The notes: a model not told the origin generated them from the sequence alone. A DNA stretch of 17,385 nucleotides from an uncultured Bacilli bacterium (GCA_947630885.1 CANRJI010000012.1:1-17385); one strand, 5' to 3'; shown: positions 8,331 to 15,860, counted from the stretch's first letter. Made by a program: numbers and translations.

Positions 8331-8873
8331 ATATTTTCCATCTTTAGTCGATACAATAATTTCTTCCCCTTCTTCGATAAATAAAGGTACTCTAACTAAC
8401 ATTCCCGTTTCGATAATGGCATCTTTTGTAGCGTTAGTAGCGGTATTACCTTTAACACCAGGTTCCGTTTTTGTAATCTTAAAGTCTATCTTTTCAGGAA
8501 GTTCAATTCCTAACATTTCTCCTTCAAAGAAAATAATAATAACCTCAAGGCCTTCTTTTAAGAATTTAACTTCGTTCTCTATTTGACTCTTATTAATTTC
8601 AACTTGTTCGTAAGTTTCCATGTTCATAAAACTATAAGTATCCCCGTCAGCATATAAATATTGCATTTTTTGTTTTTCGACGTGAGCAGTTGGAACTTTA
8701 ATACCAGCATTAAAAGTATATTCTGCAATTGAACCTGTTCTTAAATTTTTAAGTTTAGCTTTGACAATAGCAGCACCTTTACCTGGTTTAACATGTTGAA
8801 ACTCTAGTACTTGATATAAATTACCATCGTAACTTATCGTTTGTCCCGTTTTAAAGTCATTAACATTTATCAT
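8316..8873 (-). CDS. efp: Translation elongation factor P
   Basis: EF-P binds between the P and E sites of stalled ribosomes and speeds peptide bond formation at consecutive prolines. The 185-residue length is the family norm, with three beta-barrel domains. The N-terminal loop has KPGKGAA with Lys32, the position modified in Bacillus subtilis EF-P (5-aminopentanol); whether it is modified here cannot be told, and no EpmA/B or YmfI-like gene is in the window. The middle OB domain (ETYEQVEINKSQIENEVKFLKEG) and the C-terminal domain (TEPGVKGNTATNATKDAIIETGMLVRVPLFI) are both complete and typical. A strong AGGAGG sits 8 nt before the ATG and overlaps the stop codon of rpmG, so the two genes are one transcription unit and may be translationally coupled. 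Confidence 0.98.
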   Translation of the reverse strand: MINVNDFKTGQTISYDGNLYQVLEFQHVKPGKGAAIVKAKLKNLRTGSIAEYTFNAGIKVPTAHVEKQKMQYLYADGDTYSFMNMETYEQVEINKSQIENEVKFLKEGLEVIIIFFEGEMLGIELPEKIDFKITKTEPGVKGNTATNATKDAIIETGMLVRVPLFIEEGEEIIVSTKDGKYVSRK

Positions 8874-8885
8874 TTAACTAGCCTC

Positions 8886-9056
8886 CTATTTTTTAACTTC
8901 TTTATGCTTAGTTACCTTACGGCAATGTTTACAATACTTGTTTAATTCTAATTTTTCAGGAGTGTTTTTCTTATTTTTTTCAACTGTATAATTAATGTTC
9001 TTACACTCGTCACAAATTAAAGATACTAAACCTCTATTTTCGTTCTTCTTAGCCAT
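8886..9056 (-). CDS. rpmG: 50S ribosomal protein L33
   Basis: Small 56-residue ribosomal protein of the large subunit. It starts MAKKNENRGLVSLICDECKN and has two CxxC pairs (CDEC at about 15-18 and CKHC at 42-45), so it is the zinc-binding (C+) form. It keeps the LNKYCKHCRKVTKHKE ending usual for L33. The ATG at 9056 has a strong AAAGGAGG. The stop TAG at 8886 is 12 bp before efp and overlaps its ribosome binding site. It has its own promoter upstream. An efp neighbour is unusual for rpmG, which in many Firmicutes lies near secE/nusG, but both belong to translation. Confidence 0.97.
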   Translation of the reverse strand: MAKKNENRGLVSLICDECKNINYTVEKNKKNTPEKLELNKYCKHCRKVTKHKEVKK

Positions 9057-9086
9057 TTTAACTCCTCCTTTGCGGACATCTACCTA

Positions 9087-9116
9087 ATTATATCATATTT
9101 TTTTTCGTTTATACAA
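9087..9116 (-). promoter_or_regulatory. rpmG-efp promoter
   Basis: Minus strand TTGTAT (9111-9116), 18 bp, then an extended -10 TGATATAAT (TATAAT at 9087-9092). Start near 9080 gives a leader of roughly 24 nt with AAAGGAGG before the rpmG ATG. Confidence 0.75.
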
Positions 9117-9168
9117 CTATTTTTTGCCTTTTTAGCGTTTTTTCCATCTTTTTAGGGTATTTTCCTAT

Positions 9169-11259
9169 CTATCTATAAAGTTCAAAATACTTATTTGTCA
9201 TTCGAGACGATAATCTTTTCGTAATCGCCGATTGATACGAATTAGGTAAACTAATATCTGGTGATACGACAACAATACTCATAACCGGATTCTCACTAGG
9301 TGAATATCCGACAAAAGATGAAGTAATTGTCTCAGTATCGACTATATTATCACCATCCGTATCAATAAAACTTTGACTAGTTCCCGTTTTACCGGCTGAA
9401 TTAGTATAATATCCCATATATCCATATCCAAGACCACTCGTAACAACTTTAGAAAAACCTTCACGAACACGATTAATATATTTATCTTCAACCGATAAAG
9501 TACCTAAAACTGTTGTTTCTGCTTTATATATTAATGATCCAAATTTCTCATTACTATCACTTGGCTTGTATACTTCCTTTAAAAGATATGGTTTTAATCT
9601 TTTACCACCATTAGCAATCGTATTAATATATTGTGATAACTGAATTGGTGTATAAGTATCATACTGTCCAATCGAAAAGTCAAGTAAATGTCCTGGAAGT
9701 CTTGAAGTTCCCATATAGCCTAAACTTTCAACTGGTAAATCAATACCCGTTTTAACGCCAAGACCAAATTCAGCATACATATTACGATATTTATCAAAAG
9801 CACTCTCATCTAGTGATAAAGCCTCATTATATCTATAGTCTCCCCCACCAACTCGAATAGCAATTTTATATTGGTACACGTTAGAAGAATTTTGAAGAGC
9901 ATAAATATCATTAATATTTCCCATTGTCTGCCACGAACATTTAATAGGTGTATCTTTTATTTTAATACACTCGTCGACAATATAAGAATTAATGTCGATT
10001 GCTCCATACTTGTAACCAACCATCATTGAAGCACCTTTGACAATTGACCCCGGAGTTACAGGAAGAGTAACAACTCCTGGCGTATAGTCGACAACATATC
10101 TTTGACCATCTTTTTCTGCGACTTTCTTGCCCGCCATAGCAAGTATTTCTCCCGTATTAGGATCCGATATCACAACAAAAGAATGGTCGTAGTAAGCAGT
10201 TCCATATTCATTTTTAGCATTTAATACTTCTTCGGTCAGTATTTCTTCCAAAGCTTTCTGCAAATTGATATCAATCGATAAAACAATATCATTTCCCCTT
10301 TTACCTTCACTAACTAATTCATAACTATTATCGGAAAGTAATCTATACGTTGTCTTTGTTCCTTTTAAATATTCTTCATATTGATATTCCAAATACGATA
10401 TTCCCACCCTATCATCTAAAGAATAACCCTTACTCAAATATTCTTCAGATAATTCCTTAGGAATACCTTGACTATCCGATGAAACACTACCTAAAATAGT
10501 TTTAAAAGTATCTCCATATAAATATACTCTCTCCCAATCTAATTTCGTATTAAAGCCTTTTAAATTATCAATATTTTCACTTATATAAGCATATTCTTCT
10601 TCCGTAACATTATCATTTTTAATTATCTTTTCATCGTATGAATAACCTTTATTCATTAAATAATAAATATACGCTGCCTCTCTATCTCTTTCCGTATAAT
10701 CTTTTATTTCTTCATCTAATCGTTCATATATCAAATTATCAATATCTTCATCATTAAGTTTTCTCTTTGCGTATAAATCCCATTCTTCATCAGTAATTTT
10801 TTTTCTACATTCATCATAATGACTATAATAATAAAAAGTTTTAAGTCTAGCATCACTGACACTACTATAATCAATATCTAATTTATCGGAAATTAAATAA
10901 GCGAGTTCAATTTCTTCACTTCTTTTAATACCATTTTGCTTTTTATAATATATTGTCTTAACACCTTCATTATCCACGAGTAGATTATAATTACGGTCAT
11001 ATATTCTTCCTCTAGGTGCCGTACTACTTTCAATAATAGTTTCCGATAAATATGATAAATCTTCTTTATATTTATCTTTTTTAAGTACTTGAAGATAAAA
11101 TAATCTAATACCAATAACAATATATAAAAAAGATAAAACAAAAAGAACAATCGTAAATCTCTTTCCCATTAATTCTGAAAGATTTTTATTTATCGTTTTT
11201 CTTTTCTTATTAATTGGTTTATGTCTTTTAACTTCTCCTATTATTTTCTTTTTTTTCAA
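9169..11259 (-). CDS. Class B penicillin-binding protein (peptidoglycan D,D-transpeptidase, PBP2/FtsI type)
   Basis: Membrane-anchored transpeptidase that cross-links peptidoglycan, working with a SEDS glycosyltransferase (RodA or FtsW, not in this window). Numbered from the TTG at 11259 (696 residues): a very basic cytoplasmic N-terminus, one membrane helix (about 35-58), the dimerisation-domain signature APRGRIYDRN, a long charged helical region, and the transpeptidase domain with Ser405-I-V-Lys408 (PGSIVKGA), Ser458-S-Asn460 (QNSSNVY) and Lys624-T-G (AGKTGTS). After KTG is a DTDGDNIVD loop resembling a calcium site. The reading frame is open to an ATG at 11307 and another at 11274, but the latter sits where transcription from the extended -10 would begin. 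TTG at 11259 is the first with a ribosome binding site (GGAAGG), so I prefer it. Class is firm; elongation versus division role is not decided. Confidence 0.93.
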   Translation of the reverse strand: MKKKKIIGEVKRHKPINKKRKTINKNLSELMGKRFTIVLFVLSFLYIVIGIRLFYLQVLKKDKYKEDLSYLSETIIESSTAPRGRIYDRNYNLLVDNEGVKTIYYKKQNGIKRSEEIELAYLISDKLDIDYSSVSDARLKTFYYYSHYDECRKKITDEEWDLYAKRKLNDEDIDNLIYERLDEEIKDYTERDREAAYIYYLMNKGYSYDEKIIKNDNVTEEEYAYISENIDNLKGFNTKLDWERVYLYGDTFKTILGSVSSDSQGIPKELSEEYLSKGYSLDDRVGISYLEYQYEEYLKGTKTTYRLLSDNSYELVSEGKRGNDIVLSIDINLQKALEEILTEEVLNAKNEYGTAYYDHSFVVISDPNTGEILAMAGKKVAEKDGQRYVVDYTPGVVTLPVTPGSIVKGASMMVGYKYGAIDINSYIVDECIKIKDTPIKCSWQTMGNINDIYALQNSSNVYQYKIAIRVGGGDYRYNEALSLDESAFDKYRNMYAEFGLGVKTGIDLPVESLGYMGTSRLPGHLLDFSIGQYDTYTPIQLSQYINTIANGGKRLKPYLLKEVYKPSDSNEKFGSLIYKAETTVLGTLSVEDKYINRVREGFSKVVTSGLGYGYMGYYTNSAGKTGTSQSFIDTDGDNIVDTETITSSFVGYSPSENPVMSIVVVSPDISLPNSYQSAITKRLSSRMTNKYFELYR

Positions 11260-11278
11260 TTTCGCACCTTCCATTATT

Positions 11279-11287
11279 ATTATAACA
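11279..11287 (-). promoter_or_regulatory. Extended -10 promoter of the PBP gene
   Basis: Minus strand TGTTATAAT (TATAAT at 11279-11284) with no good -35. The start point would fall near 11272, supporting the TTG start at 11259 over the upstream ATGs. The gap to the divergent gene at 11328 is under 70 bp, so promoters of both genes must be interleaved here. Confidence 0.55.
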
Positions 11288-11327
11288 TAAAAAGAATATT
11301 TATACATATAGTTAATTAGGTGAACAT

Positions 11328-11612
11328 ATGAATATTAACTTCATCGAAGATTACGTTAAAAGACTTCAAAAACAAGATATTTATCGTTTTGCTATCAGAC
11401 AAGGTATTCGTCTTGACAATAATGAATTAACTATCATTTATGATTATATTAAAACAAACTATCAAAAAATCATTTATGATAAACCCCAAGTAGTATTAGA
11501 TGATTTAAAGAAAAAATTAAAACCTGAAACTTACGAAAAAGCTACTTGGTTATATAATAAATATCGTGATAAAATTACTTTATTTCAAACCAAAATAAGA
11601 GAAAATAATTAA
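11328..11612 (+). CDS. Small conserved protein, DUF2624/YqfT-like
   Basis: 94-residue soluble, helical, charged protein without signal or membrane segments. The pattern (DIYRFAIRQGIRLDNNELTIIYDYIKTNY, then DDLKKKLKPETYEKATWLYNKYRDKI) resembles the DUF2624 family of Bacillus YqfT. In Bacillus subtilis yqfT lies next to the endonuclease IV gene yqfS/nfo, and here too it neighbours nfo, although convergently. That context supports the call, but the match is from memory and the function of the family is unknown to me. ATG at 11328 has AGGTGA 4 nt upstream. It is one of only two plus-strand genes, divergent from the PBP gene. Its last codons form one arm of the shared terminator with nfo, and its C-terminus (KIRENN) nearly equals that of nfo (KIREDN) for that reason. 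Confidence 0.65.
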   Translation: MNINFIEDYVKRLQKQDIYRFAIRQGIRLDNNELTIIYDYIKTNYQKIIYDKPQVVLDDLKKKLKPETYEKATWLYNKYRDKITLFQTKIRENN

Positions 11613-11652
11613 TTATCTTCTCTTATAATAATTAATTATCTTCTCTTATTTT
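11592..11652. terminator. Shared terminator of the convergent genes, with a duplicated arm
   Basis: AAAATAAGAGAA (11592-11603) can pair with TTCTCTTAT at 11618-11626 (9 bp, tight hairpin around a 12-bp palindrome) or with TTCTCTTATTTT at 11641-11652 (12 bp, 37-nt loop). Two possible right arms exist because of a 23-bp tandem duplication. T runs flank both outer ends. It covers the last codons of both genes. Confidence 0.65.
11604..11649. repeat. Exact 23-bp tandem duplication at the convergent gene ends
   Basis: Positions 11604-11626 are repeated exactly at 11627-11649; the bases flanking the pair differ, so the unit is 23 bp. It holds the stop codons of both convergent genes. On the plus strand it moves the T-rich tail away from the near hairpin arm. 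Confidence 0.9.
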
Positions 11653-12533
11653 ATCAATAAGTTTTTCATCGAAAACTTTATTTTTAATCATAGCAATTTC
11701 ATATTTATATGGAGGATACTCTCTTTCCTTTGAAGTATCATCTTTGGATACATAAGGTGTCTCTAGTATCTTTGGAATATTTTGAAGCCTTTCGTTATAA
11801 ATAATATTAATTAAATTATCGAATCCAATCGTTCCAAATCCAATATTTTCATGACGGTCCTTATGACTATCGATACTATTTTTACTATCGTTAACATGAA
11901 TACACCCTATTTTATCAAGACCAATTTTTTGATCAAATTCATTTAAGACATCATCAAATAATGAAACATCATAACCAGCATCATTTAAGTGACAAGTATC
12001 TAAACATACACCAATTTTATCTTTAAACTTAACTAAATCAATAATAGCTTTTATTTCATCAATCGTTTTACCAACTTCATTACCTTTACCTGCCATCGTT
12101 TCAAGTAATATTGTAACATCATAATTATTATCTAAAATTAAATTAAGGCCATTTGCAATATTAGTAATTGCTTCTTCTCTTGGGCAGTTAACTGCCGATC
12201 CAGGATGAAGTACTAAATACTTAATTCCAAGTAAACTACATCTTTTAACTTCATTTTGTAAAAAAGAAACCGAAAAATCAAAATTATTCATGTTAGCTAA
12301 ATTGACAATATAAGGAGCATGAACAATAACCTTATTAATATCAATATTTTCTTTAAGCATTATTTTTTGTGCTTCTTTTGTTATCTCTTCATCGATATCT
12401 CCTCGATTAGTATTTTGAGGAGCTCCTGTATAAAACATAAAAGTATTAGCGTCATACGAAAGAGCTTCTTCTAGTGCTCCTTTAAGACCAGTATTATTTT
12501 ATATGAAACATGACTTCCAATTATTAAATTCAT
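11632..12533 (-). CDS. nfo: Endonuclease IV (AP endonuclease), with a -1 frameshift near its start
   Basis: Cuts DNA 5' of abasic sites in base excision repair, using three metals in a TIM barrel. All nine expected metal ligands are visible in order: His in VIVHAPY and YLVLHPG, Glu in LLETMAG, Asp and His in LDTCHLNDAG, His in CIHVNDS, Asp and His in SHKDRHENIG, Glu in ILETPYV. The long open frame only begins at 12438 (MFYTGAPQNTN), which would miss the first strand. Upstream, in another frame, ATG at 12533 with AAGGAAG starts MNLIIGSHVSYK, the normal family N-terminus. The frames join at AAAA (12497-12500); one missing A there would give a normal 300-residue enzyme. As written, it is broken unless slippage or an assembly error is involved. 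Last gene of a unit with the zinc-ribbon gene 15 bp upstream. Confidence 0.9.
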
Positions 12534-12548
12534 TTTATCAACTTCCTT

Positions 12549-12989
12549 CTACTTAACAATTTCAACTTTTATTTTTTCGTCACGACGACATTTCACTTCA
12601 AATTTATTACCACAAGTAGGACACTTAACCATATGAGTACCCTTTCGAAGTGGTAATCTTAACTTTTGCTTACATTTAGGACACTTCTTATACATATGCG
12701 TATGGTGATCACGTCTTTTTTGCTTTTGAAAGGCAATCCCCTTCTTTAATTTATCTTTAATTTTCATATATAACTCGTTTTCTTTTCTTCTTCGCTCATG
12801 TTTTTGCGAAAAAGCACGATACATCGCAAAAGTAAAAATAATAAGCTCAATTACTTCAAGAATAATACTATTAACAAAAAGATTTATAATTAATATAATT
12901 AAACAGATAACTAACAAAAATCTATATAATTCATCAGCTCCATATCCATTGGAAAAATACTTACGTAGTTTTTTTGATATTTTATTCAC
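12549..12989 (-). CDS. Membrane protein with a C-terminal zinc ribbon, unknown function
   Basis: 146 residues. The N-terminus is short and basic, followed by a hydrophobic hairpin (about 24-60: LLVICLIILIINLFV and LEVIELIIFTFAMY, probably two membrane segments). A basic stretch (KHERRRKEN, KQKRRDHHTHMYKK) leads to a zinc ribbon with CPKC at about 102-105 and CPTC at about 123-126. I do not recognise a named family. The positive charge after the helices puts the ribbon in the cytoplasm, where it could bind nucleic acid or protein. Start is GTG at 12989, fixed by AAAGGAGG 8 nt upstream; there is no better ATG. It lies 24 bp after the transglutaminase-like gene and 15 bp before nfo, so the three are probably one operon, but a shared role is not established. 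Confidence 0.8.
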   Translation of the reverse strand: MNKISKKLRKYFSNGYGADELYRFLLVICLIILIINLFVNSIILEVIELIIFTFAMYRAFSQKHERRRKENELYMKIKDKLKKGIAFQKQKRRDHHTHMYKKCPKCKQKLRLPLRKGTHMVKCPTCGNKFEVKCRRDEKIKVEIVK

Positions 12990-13013
12990 AATTTTTTCCT
13001 CCTTTAAAGTTAC

Positions 13014-14207
13014 TTAATTACGACCAGGAGTCTCTCCTCGATATTTATCAAGAAGTCCAAAACGATATTGATACATTATATTGACAGCATCATTGACATA
13101 TTCTTTTATCTCATCATCATTATATCCCTCAATCTTTTTAATTTTAGGTAAAATTTCTTTTATTAAATTTACTGTCCAATCATCACGAGGTTTTTTATCA
13201 TTAAATTCAAAGGCTTCTTTAACAAGACCTTCTATTTTGATTGGCTCTTCGCTACCATATTTTTTTATAATCATAATTTCTTCCTCAGGAAAATATTTAC
13301 GAAATTCATAAAGATTAATCATATAGAATAAATACATAATCCAACTTGGAAGTTTTTTTATAACTATATCATCTTTTTTTAACTCTTCTTTCATCTTATA
13401 ACTAGTTTGCGAATTATTACTAACGAGCATCATTTCGTGTTCAGAATCCCATGTCGGATCAAAAATAAATAGATTTGAAACATGATATTTTGGATCCTTA
13501 ACATCCACTATAACGCGCATATGATCATCACCAGGTAAATCATCATGAATTGCAAATAAATAAGTATTATCTATTCCCAATTCTTTAAGTAACTGACAAA
13601 ATATTACACTATAACCTGCACAAACAATATTACCTGTTTCTAATATTTTAGCAATAGCATGCGATTCAGTTTTTCGACCGTTTTCTTCATCCATATATAA
13701 ATAAAACTTACAATAGTCATAAGCTAAAGTTATTTTTTCGAGAGGAGATAAATCATACTTCGAATAAGTATTTCGAAAATAAGTAAAAAACTCTCGCACG
13801 TTTTTAAATTCTTCAATTGTGCATAGTCCCGTATCCCCTTTTAAATCAATAAATACTTCTATATTTAATTTAAGTAGTTCATCGATATTATCATAATCAA
13901 TATTATCTAAAGTAATAATTACTCTCTTATATTTACTTAAATCATGTTTTTTTATAAAATTTAATATATCTTCTATCTTGTATGCATCATTTTTTCTCTG
14001 TTCCCTATCAATTCTTAATGTTTCCGAAGAGCGAAAGTATTTCATCATCTCCCATGCATCAAGACCAAGTTTATAAGCATCGTACATTTCTTTAATTGCT
14101 CCACTATTTTGAGAACTTTCACCATGATAAACTTTATTTATAAATTCATCAAATGTATTGAATTTAGCAAAAAGTTTTTCTATTTCTTTAAGTTCCTTAT
14201 CCGTCAC
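13014..14207 (-). CDS. Transglutaminase-like superfamily protein, cytoplasmic
   Basis: The middle of this roughly 400-residue protein has the transglutaminase/protease core with a full catalytic triad (numbered from codon 14219): Cys200 in GNIVCAGYSVIF, His233 in GDDHMRVIVDV, Asp254 in FIFDPTWD. The N-terminal 150 residues (coiled, charged, with KRVIITLDNIDYDNIDELL) and the C-terminal 100 (helical, with DDWTVNLIKEILPKIKKIEGY) are not familiar. No signal peptide or membrane helix is evident, so it should act inside the cell, unlike most bacterial members. The reaction may be peptide cleavage, amide hydrolysis or cross-linking; the sequence does not decide. The frame is open to a TTG at 14219, but only the GTG at 14207 has a fitting ribosome binding site (TTGGTGA, about 5 nt), giving 397 residues. 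First gene of the unit ending with nfo. Confidence 0.8.
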   Translation of the reverse strand: MTDKELKEIEKLFAKFNTFDEFINKVYHGESSQNSGAIKEMYDAYKLGLDAWEMMKYFRSSETLRIDREQRKNDAYKIEDILNFIKKHDLSKYKRVIITLDNIDYDNIDELLKLNIEVFIDLKGDTGLCTIEEFKNVREFFTYFRNTYSKYDLSPLEKITLAYDYCKFYLYMDEENGRKTESHAIAKILETGNIVCAGYSVIFCQLLKELGIDNTYLFAIHDDLPGDDHMRVIVDVKDPKYHVSNLFIFDPTWDSEHEMMLVSNNSQTSYKMKEELKKDDIVIKKLPSWIMYLFYMINLYEFRKYFPEEEIMIIKKYGSEEPIKIEGLVKEAFEFNDKKPRDDWTVNLIKEILPKIKKIEGYNDDEIKEYVNDAVNIMYQYRFGLLDKYRGETPGRN

Positions 14208-14230
14208 AATAGTCACCAACTTTCATTAAA

Positions 14231-14239
14231 AGTATACCA
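14231..14239 (-). promoter_or_regulatory. Extended -10 promoter of the transglutaminase-like gene
   Basis: Minus strand TGGTATACT (TATACT at 14231-14236); the -35 position reads TATCAA, a poor match. The start near 14224 gives a leader of about 17 nt to the GTG at 14207. Confidence 0.55.
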
Positions 14240-14274
14240 TATTTGTCATCTTTTTGATATATTATTTCACCAAA

Positions 14275-14354
14275 AAAGAATAGTACCTTTGATATGAACC
14301 CCAATTCTTAGACATAGAATCGATGTTCATATCACTATATAATTACTATTTTTT
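14275..14354. repeat. Nested palindrome (three stacked inverted repeats), unexplained
   Basis: Outer arms AAAGAATAGTA region (14275-14285) and TACTATTTTTT (14344-14354) pair over 11 bp including one G-T. Middle arms TGATATGAAC (14290-14299) and GTTCATATCA (14325-14334) pair perfectly over 10 bp. Inner arms ATTCT (14304-14308) and AGAAT (14316-14320) enclose a 7-nt loop. T runs follow on both strands. It fills most of the 215-bp gap between serS and the next gene; the rest of that gap is AT-rich and otherwise holds the serS terminator and one promoter. Confidence 0.8.
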
Positions 14355-14397
14355 ATTTTAAAAGTTAAAAGCATACTCTTTCCAAAATTTCAAAATT

Positions 14398-14422
14398 AAA
14401 AAAAAGTATGTTTTCACATACT
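14398..14422 (-). terminator. Intrinsic terminator of serS
   Basis: Minus-strand hairpin AGTATGT-GAAA-ACATACT (7-bp stem with a 4-nt loop, 14405-14422) followed by seven T. It begins 13 bp after the serS stop. Confidence 0.87.
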
Positions 14423-14434
14423 CAATTTAAACTA

Positions 14435-15724
14435 TTACTTTTTAGGTTTAATAACTTCTACTCCACCCATATAAGGTTGCAATGCTTTAGGAATTGTTAC
14501 TGAACCATCTTCCTGATAATTATTTTCAAGGAAAGCAATTAACATTCGTGGTGGTGCAATAACAGTATTATTTAGGGTATGAACAAGTTCTTTATCCCCA
14601 TTTGCCTTTTTATAACGAATTTTTAATCTTCGAGCTTGAGCATCTGTTAAATTAGAACAAGAACATACTTCAAAATATTTTTGTTGTCTTGGACTCCAAG
14701 CTTCAATATCACATGAACGATACTTTAAATCCGCCAAATCACCTGAACAACAAACTAATTTGCGAACAGGAATATCTAAACTTCTAAATAATTCAACCGA
14801 ATAATTCCACATTTTATCATACCAAGTTTCTGAATCTTCTTTTTTACATAAAACGACCATCTCTTGTTTTTCAAACTGATGAATACGATATACGCCTCTC
14901 TCTTCAATACCATGAGATCCTACTTCTTTTCGAAAACATGGAGAATAAGAAGTCATCGTAATTGGCAAATCTTCTTCATTTAAAATTTGATCTTTAAATT
15001 TGGCAATCATCGAATGTTCACTAGTTCCAATTAAATATAAATCTTCGCCTTCAATTTTATACATCATATTTTCTTTTTCTTCAAATGACATAACACCATT
15101 TACAGCATCACCATGAATCATATATGGTGGTATGCAATAAGTAAAACCTTTATTTATCATAAAATCTCTCGCATAGGCAAGAACAGCCGAATGTAATCTA
15201 GCAATATCCCCCATTAAATAATAAAAGCCATTTCCACTTACACGTCCAGCTGCATCTTTATCTAGTCCATTAAAACGAGCCATAATATCAGCATGATATG
15301 GAATTTCATAATTAGGAACTTTAGGTTCACCAAATTTTTGCTCTTCTACATTTTCACTATCATCCCTGCCGATAGGAACATCATCCGCGATAAAGTTTGG
15401 TATCATCATCATTTTTTCATTGACGAGATTAGCAATATCACTTTCTTCCTTTTCAACTGCAAGTAATTCCTCATTGATCTTAGTTACTTCAGCTTTTTTA
15501 GCATTAGCTTCTTCTACCTTTTTATCTCTCATTAAAGAGCCAATTTCGTTACTTTTTGTATTTCTTTCTTGTCTTAAATTATCACCTTGAACTTTTAGTT
15601 TACGTAATTTTTCATCTAAATCATAGACTTCATCGACCAAAGAAAGTTTATGATCTTGAAATTTCTTTCGAATATTTTCTTTAACTAACTCTTTATTACT
15701 TCTAATTATGTTTATGTCTATCAT
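14435..15724 (-). CDS. serS: Seryl-tRNA synthetase
   Basis: Class II synthetase charging tRNA-Ser with serine. The 429-residue product has the N-terminal tRNA-binding coiled-coil arm (about 30-105: DLDEKLRKLKVQGDNLRQERN...NEELLAVEKEESD) and the catalytic core. This includes LIGTSEHSM, motif 2 (SPCFRKEVGSHG...YRIHQFEKQEM) and motif 3 with the closing EDGSVTIPKALQPYMGG. Motif 3 is off the common pattern: LNNTVIAPPRMLIAFLEN in place of the usual LNGSGLAVGRTLVA, though the catalytic Arg is kept; EVCSCSNLTDAQARR likewise differs from the usual SISNCTDFQARR. This looks like a known minor SerRS variant, not decay. ATG at 15724 has GGGAGGG close upstream. A promoter lies about 80 bp upstream. Despite being a Firmicutes synthetase gene, its short leader shows no T-box. 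Confidence 0.97.
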   Translation of the reverse strand: MIDINIIRSNKELVKENIRKKFQDHKLSLVDEVYDLDEKLRKLKVQGDNLRQERNTKSNEIGSLMRDKKVEEANAKKAEVTKINEELLAVEKEESDIANLVNEKMMMIPNFIADDVPIGRDDSENVEEQKFGEPKVPNYEIPYHADIMARFNGLDKDAAGRVSGNGFYYLMGDIARLHSAVLAYARDFMINKGFTYCIPPYMIHGDAVNGVMSFEEKENMMYKIEGEDLYLIGTSEHSMIAKFKDQILNEEDLPITMTSYSPCFRKEVGSHGIEERGVYRIHQFEKQEMVVLCKKEDSETWYDKMWNYSVELFRSLDIPVRKLVCCSGDLADLKYRSCDIEAWSPRQQKYFEVCSCSNLTDAQARRLKIRYKKANGDKELVHTLNNTVIAPPRMLIAFLENNYQEDGSVTIPKALQPYMGGVEVIKPKK

Positions 15725-15803
15725 TTTTCCCTCCCATAGTCTACTATTACAATTATCATCATAAATATAATATGGACTTTATAGAACATTTCATATATCC
15801 AAA

Positions 15804-15832
15804 ATTATAACGCATTCAAATTAAAAATGCAA
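15804..15832 (-). promoter_or_regulatory. serS promoter
   Basis: Minus strand TTGCAT (15827-15832), 17 bp, TATAAT (15804-15809). Start near 15797 gives a leader of about 70 nt, the longest here. It is too short for a T-box and has no AGGGTGG-type motif. Confidence 0.78.
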
Positions 15833-15860
15833 CATCGATATTAGAAATATTCCCTTAGTA

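Noticed and set aside
10893..11150. 85-codon minus-strand frame inside the PBP gene
   Set aside because: It lies fully in the region encoding the membrane helix and dimerisation domain of the PBP; a hydrophobic shadow frame.
12485..12510. Programmed ribosomal frameshift in nfo
   Set aside because: A -1 shift at AAA would restore the frame, but no X XXY YYZ heptamer or downstream structure is evident; a lesion or error is simpler.
15725..15803. T-box riboswitch upstream of serS
   Set aside because: Leader is only about 70 nt, lacks the AGGGTGG-type motif and has no terminator before the gene.
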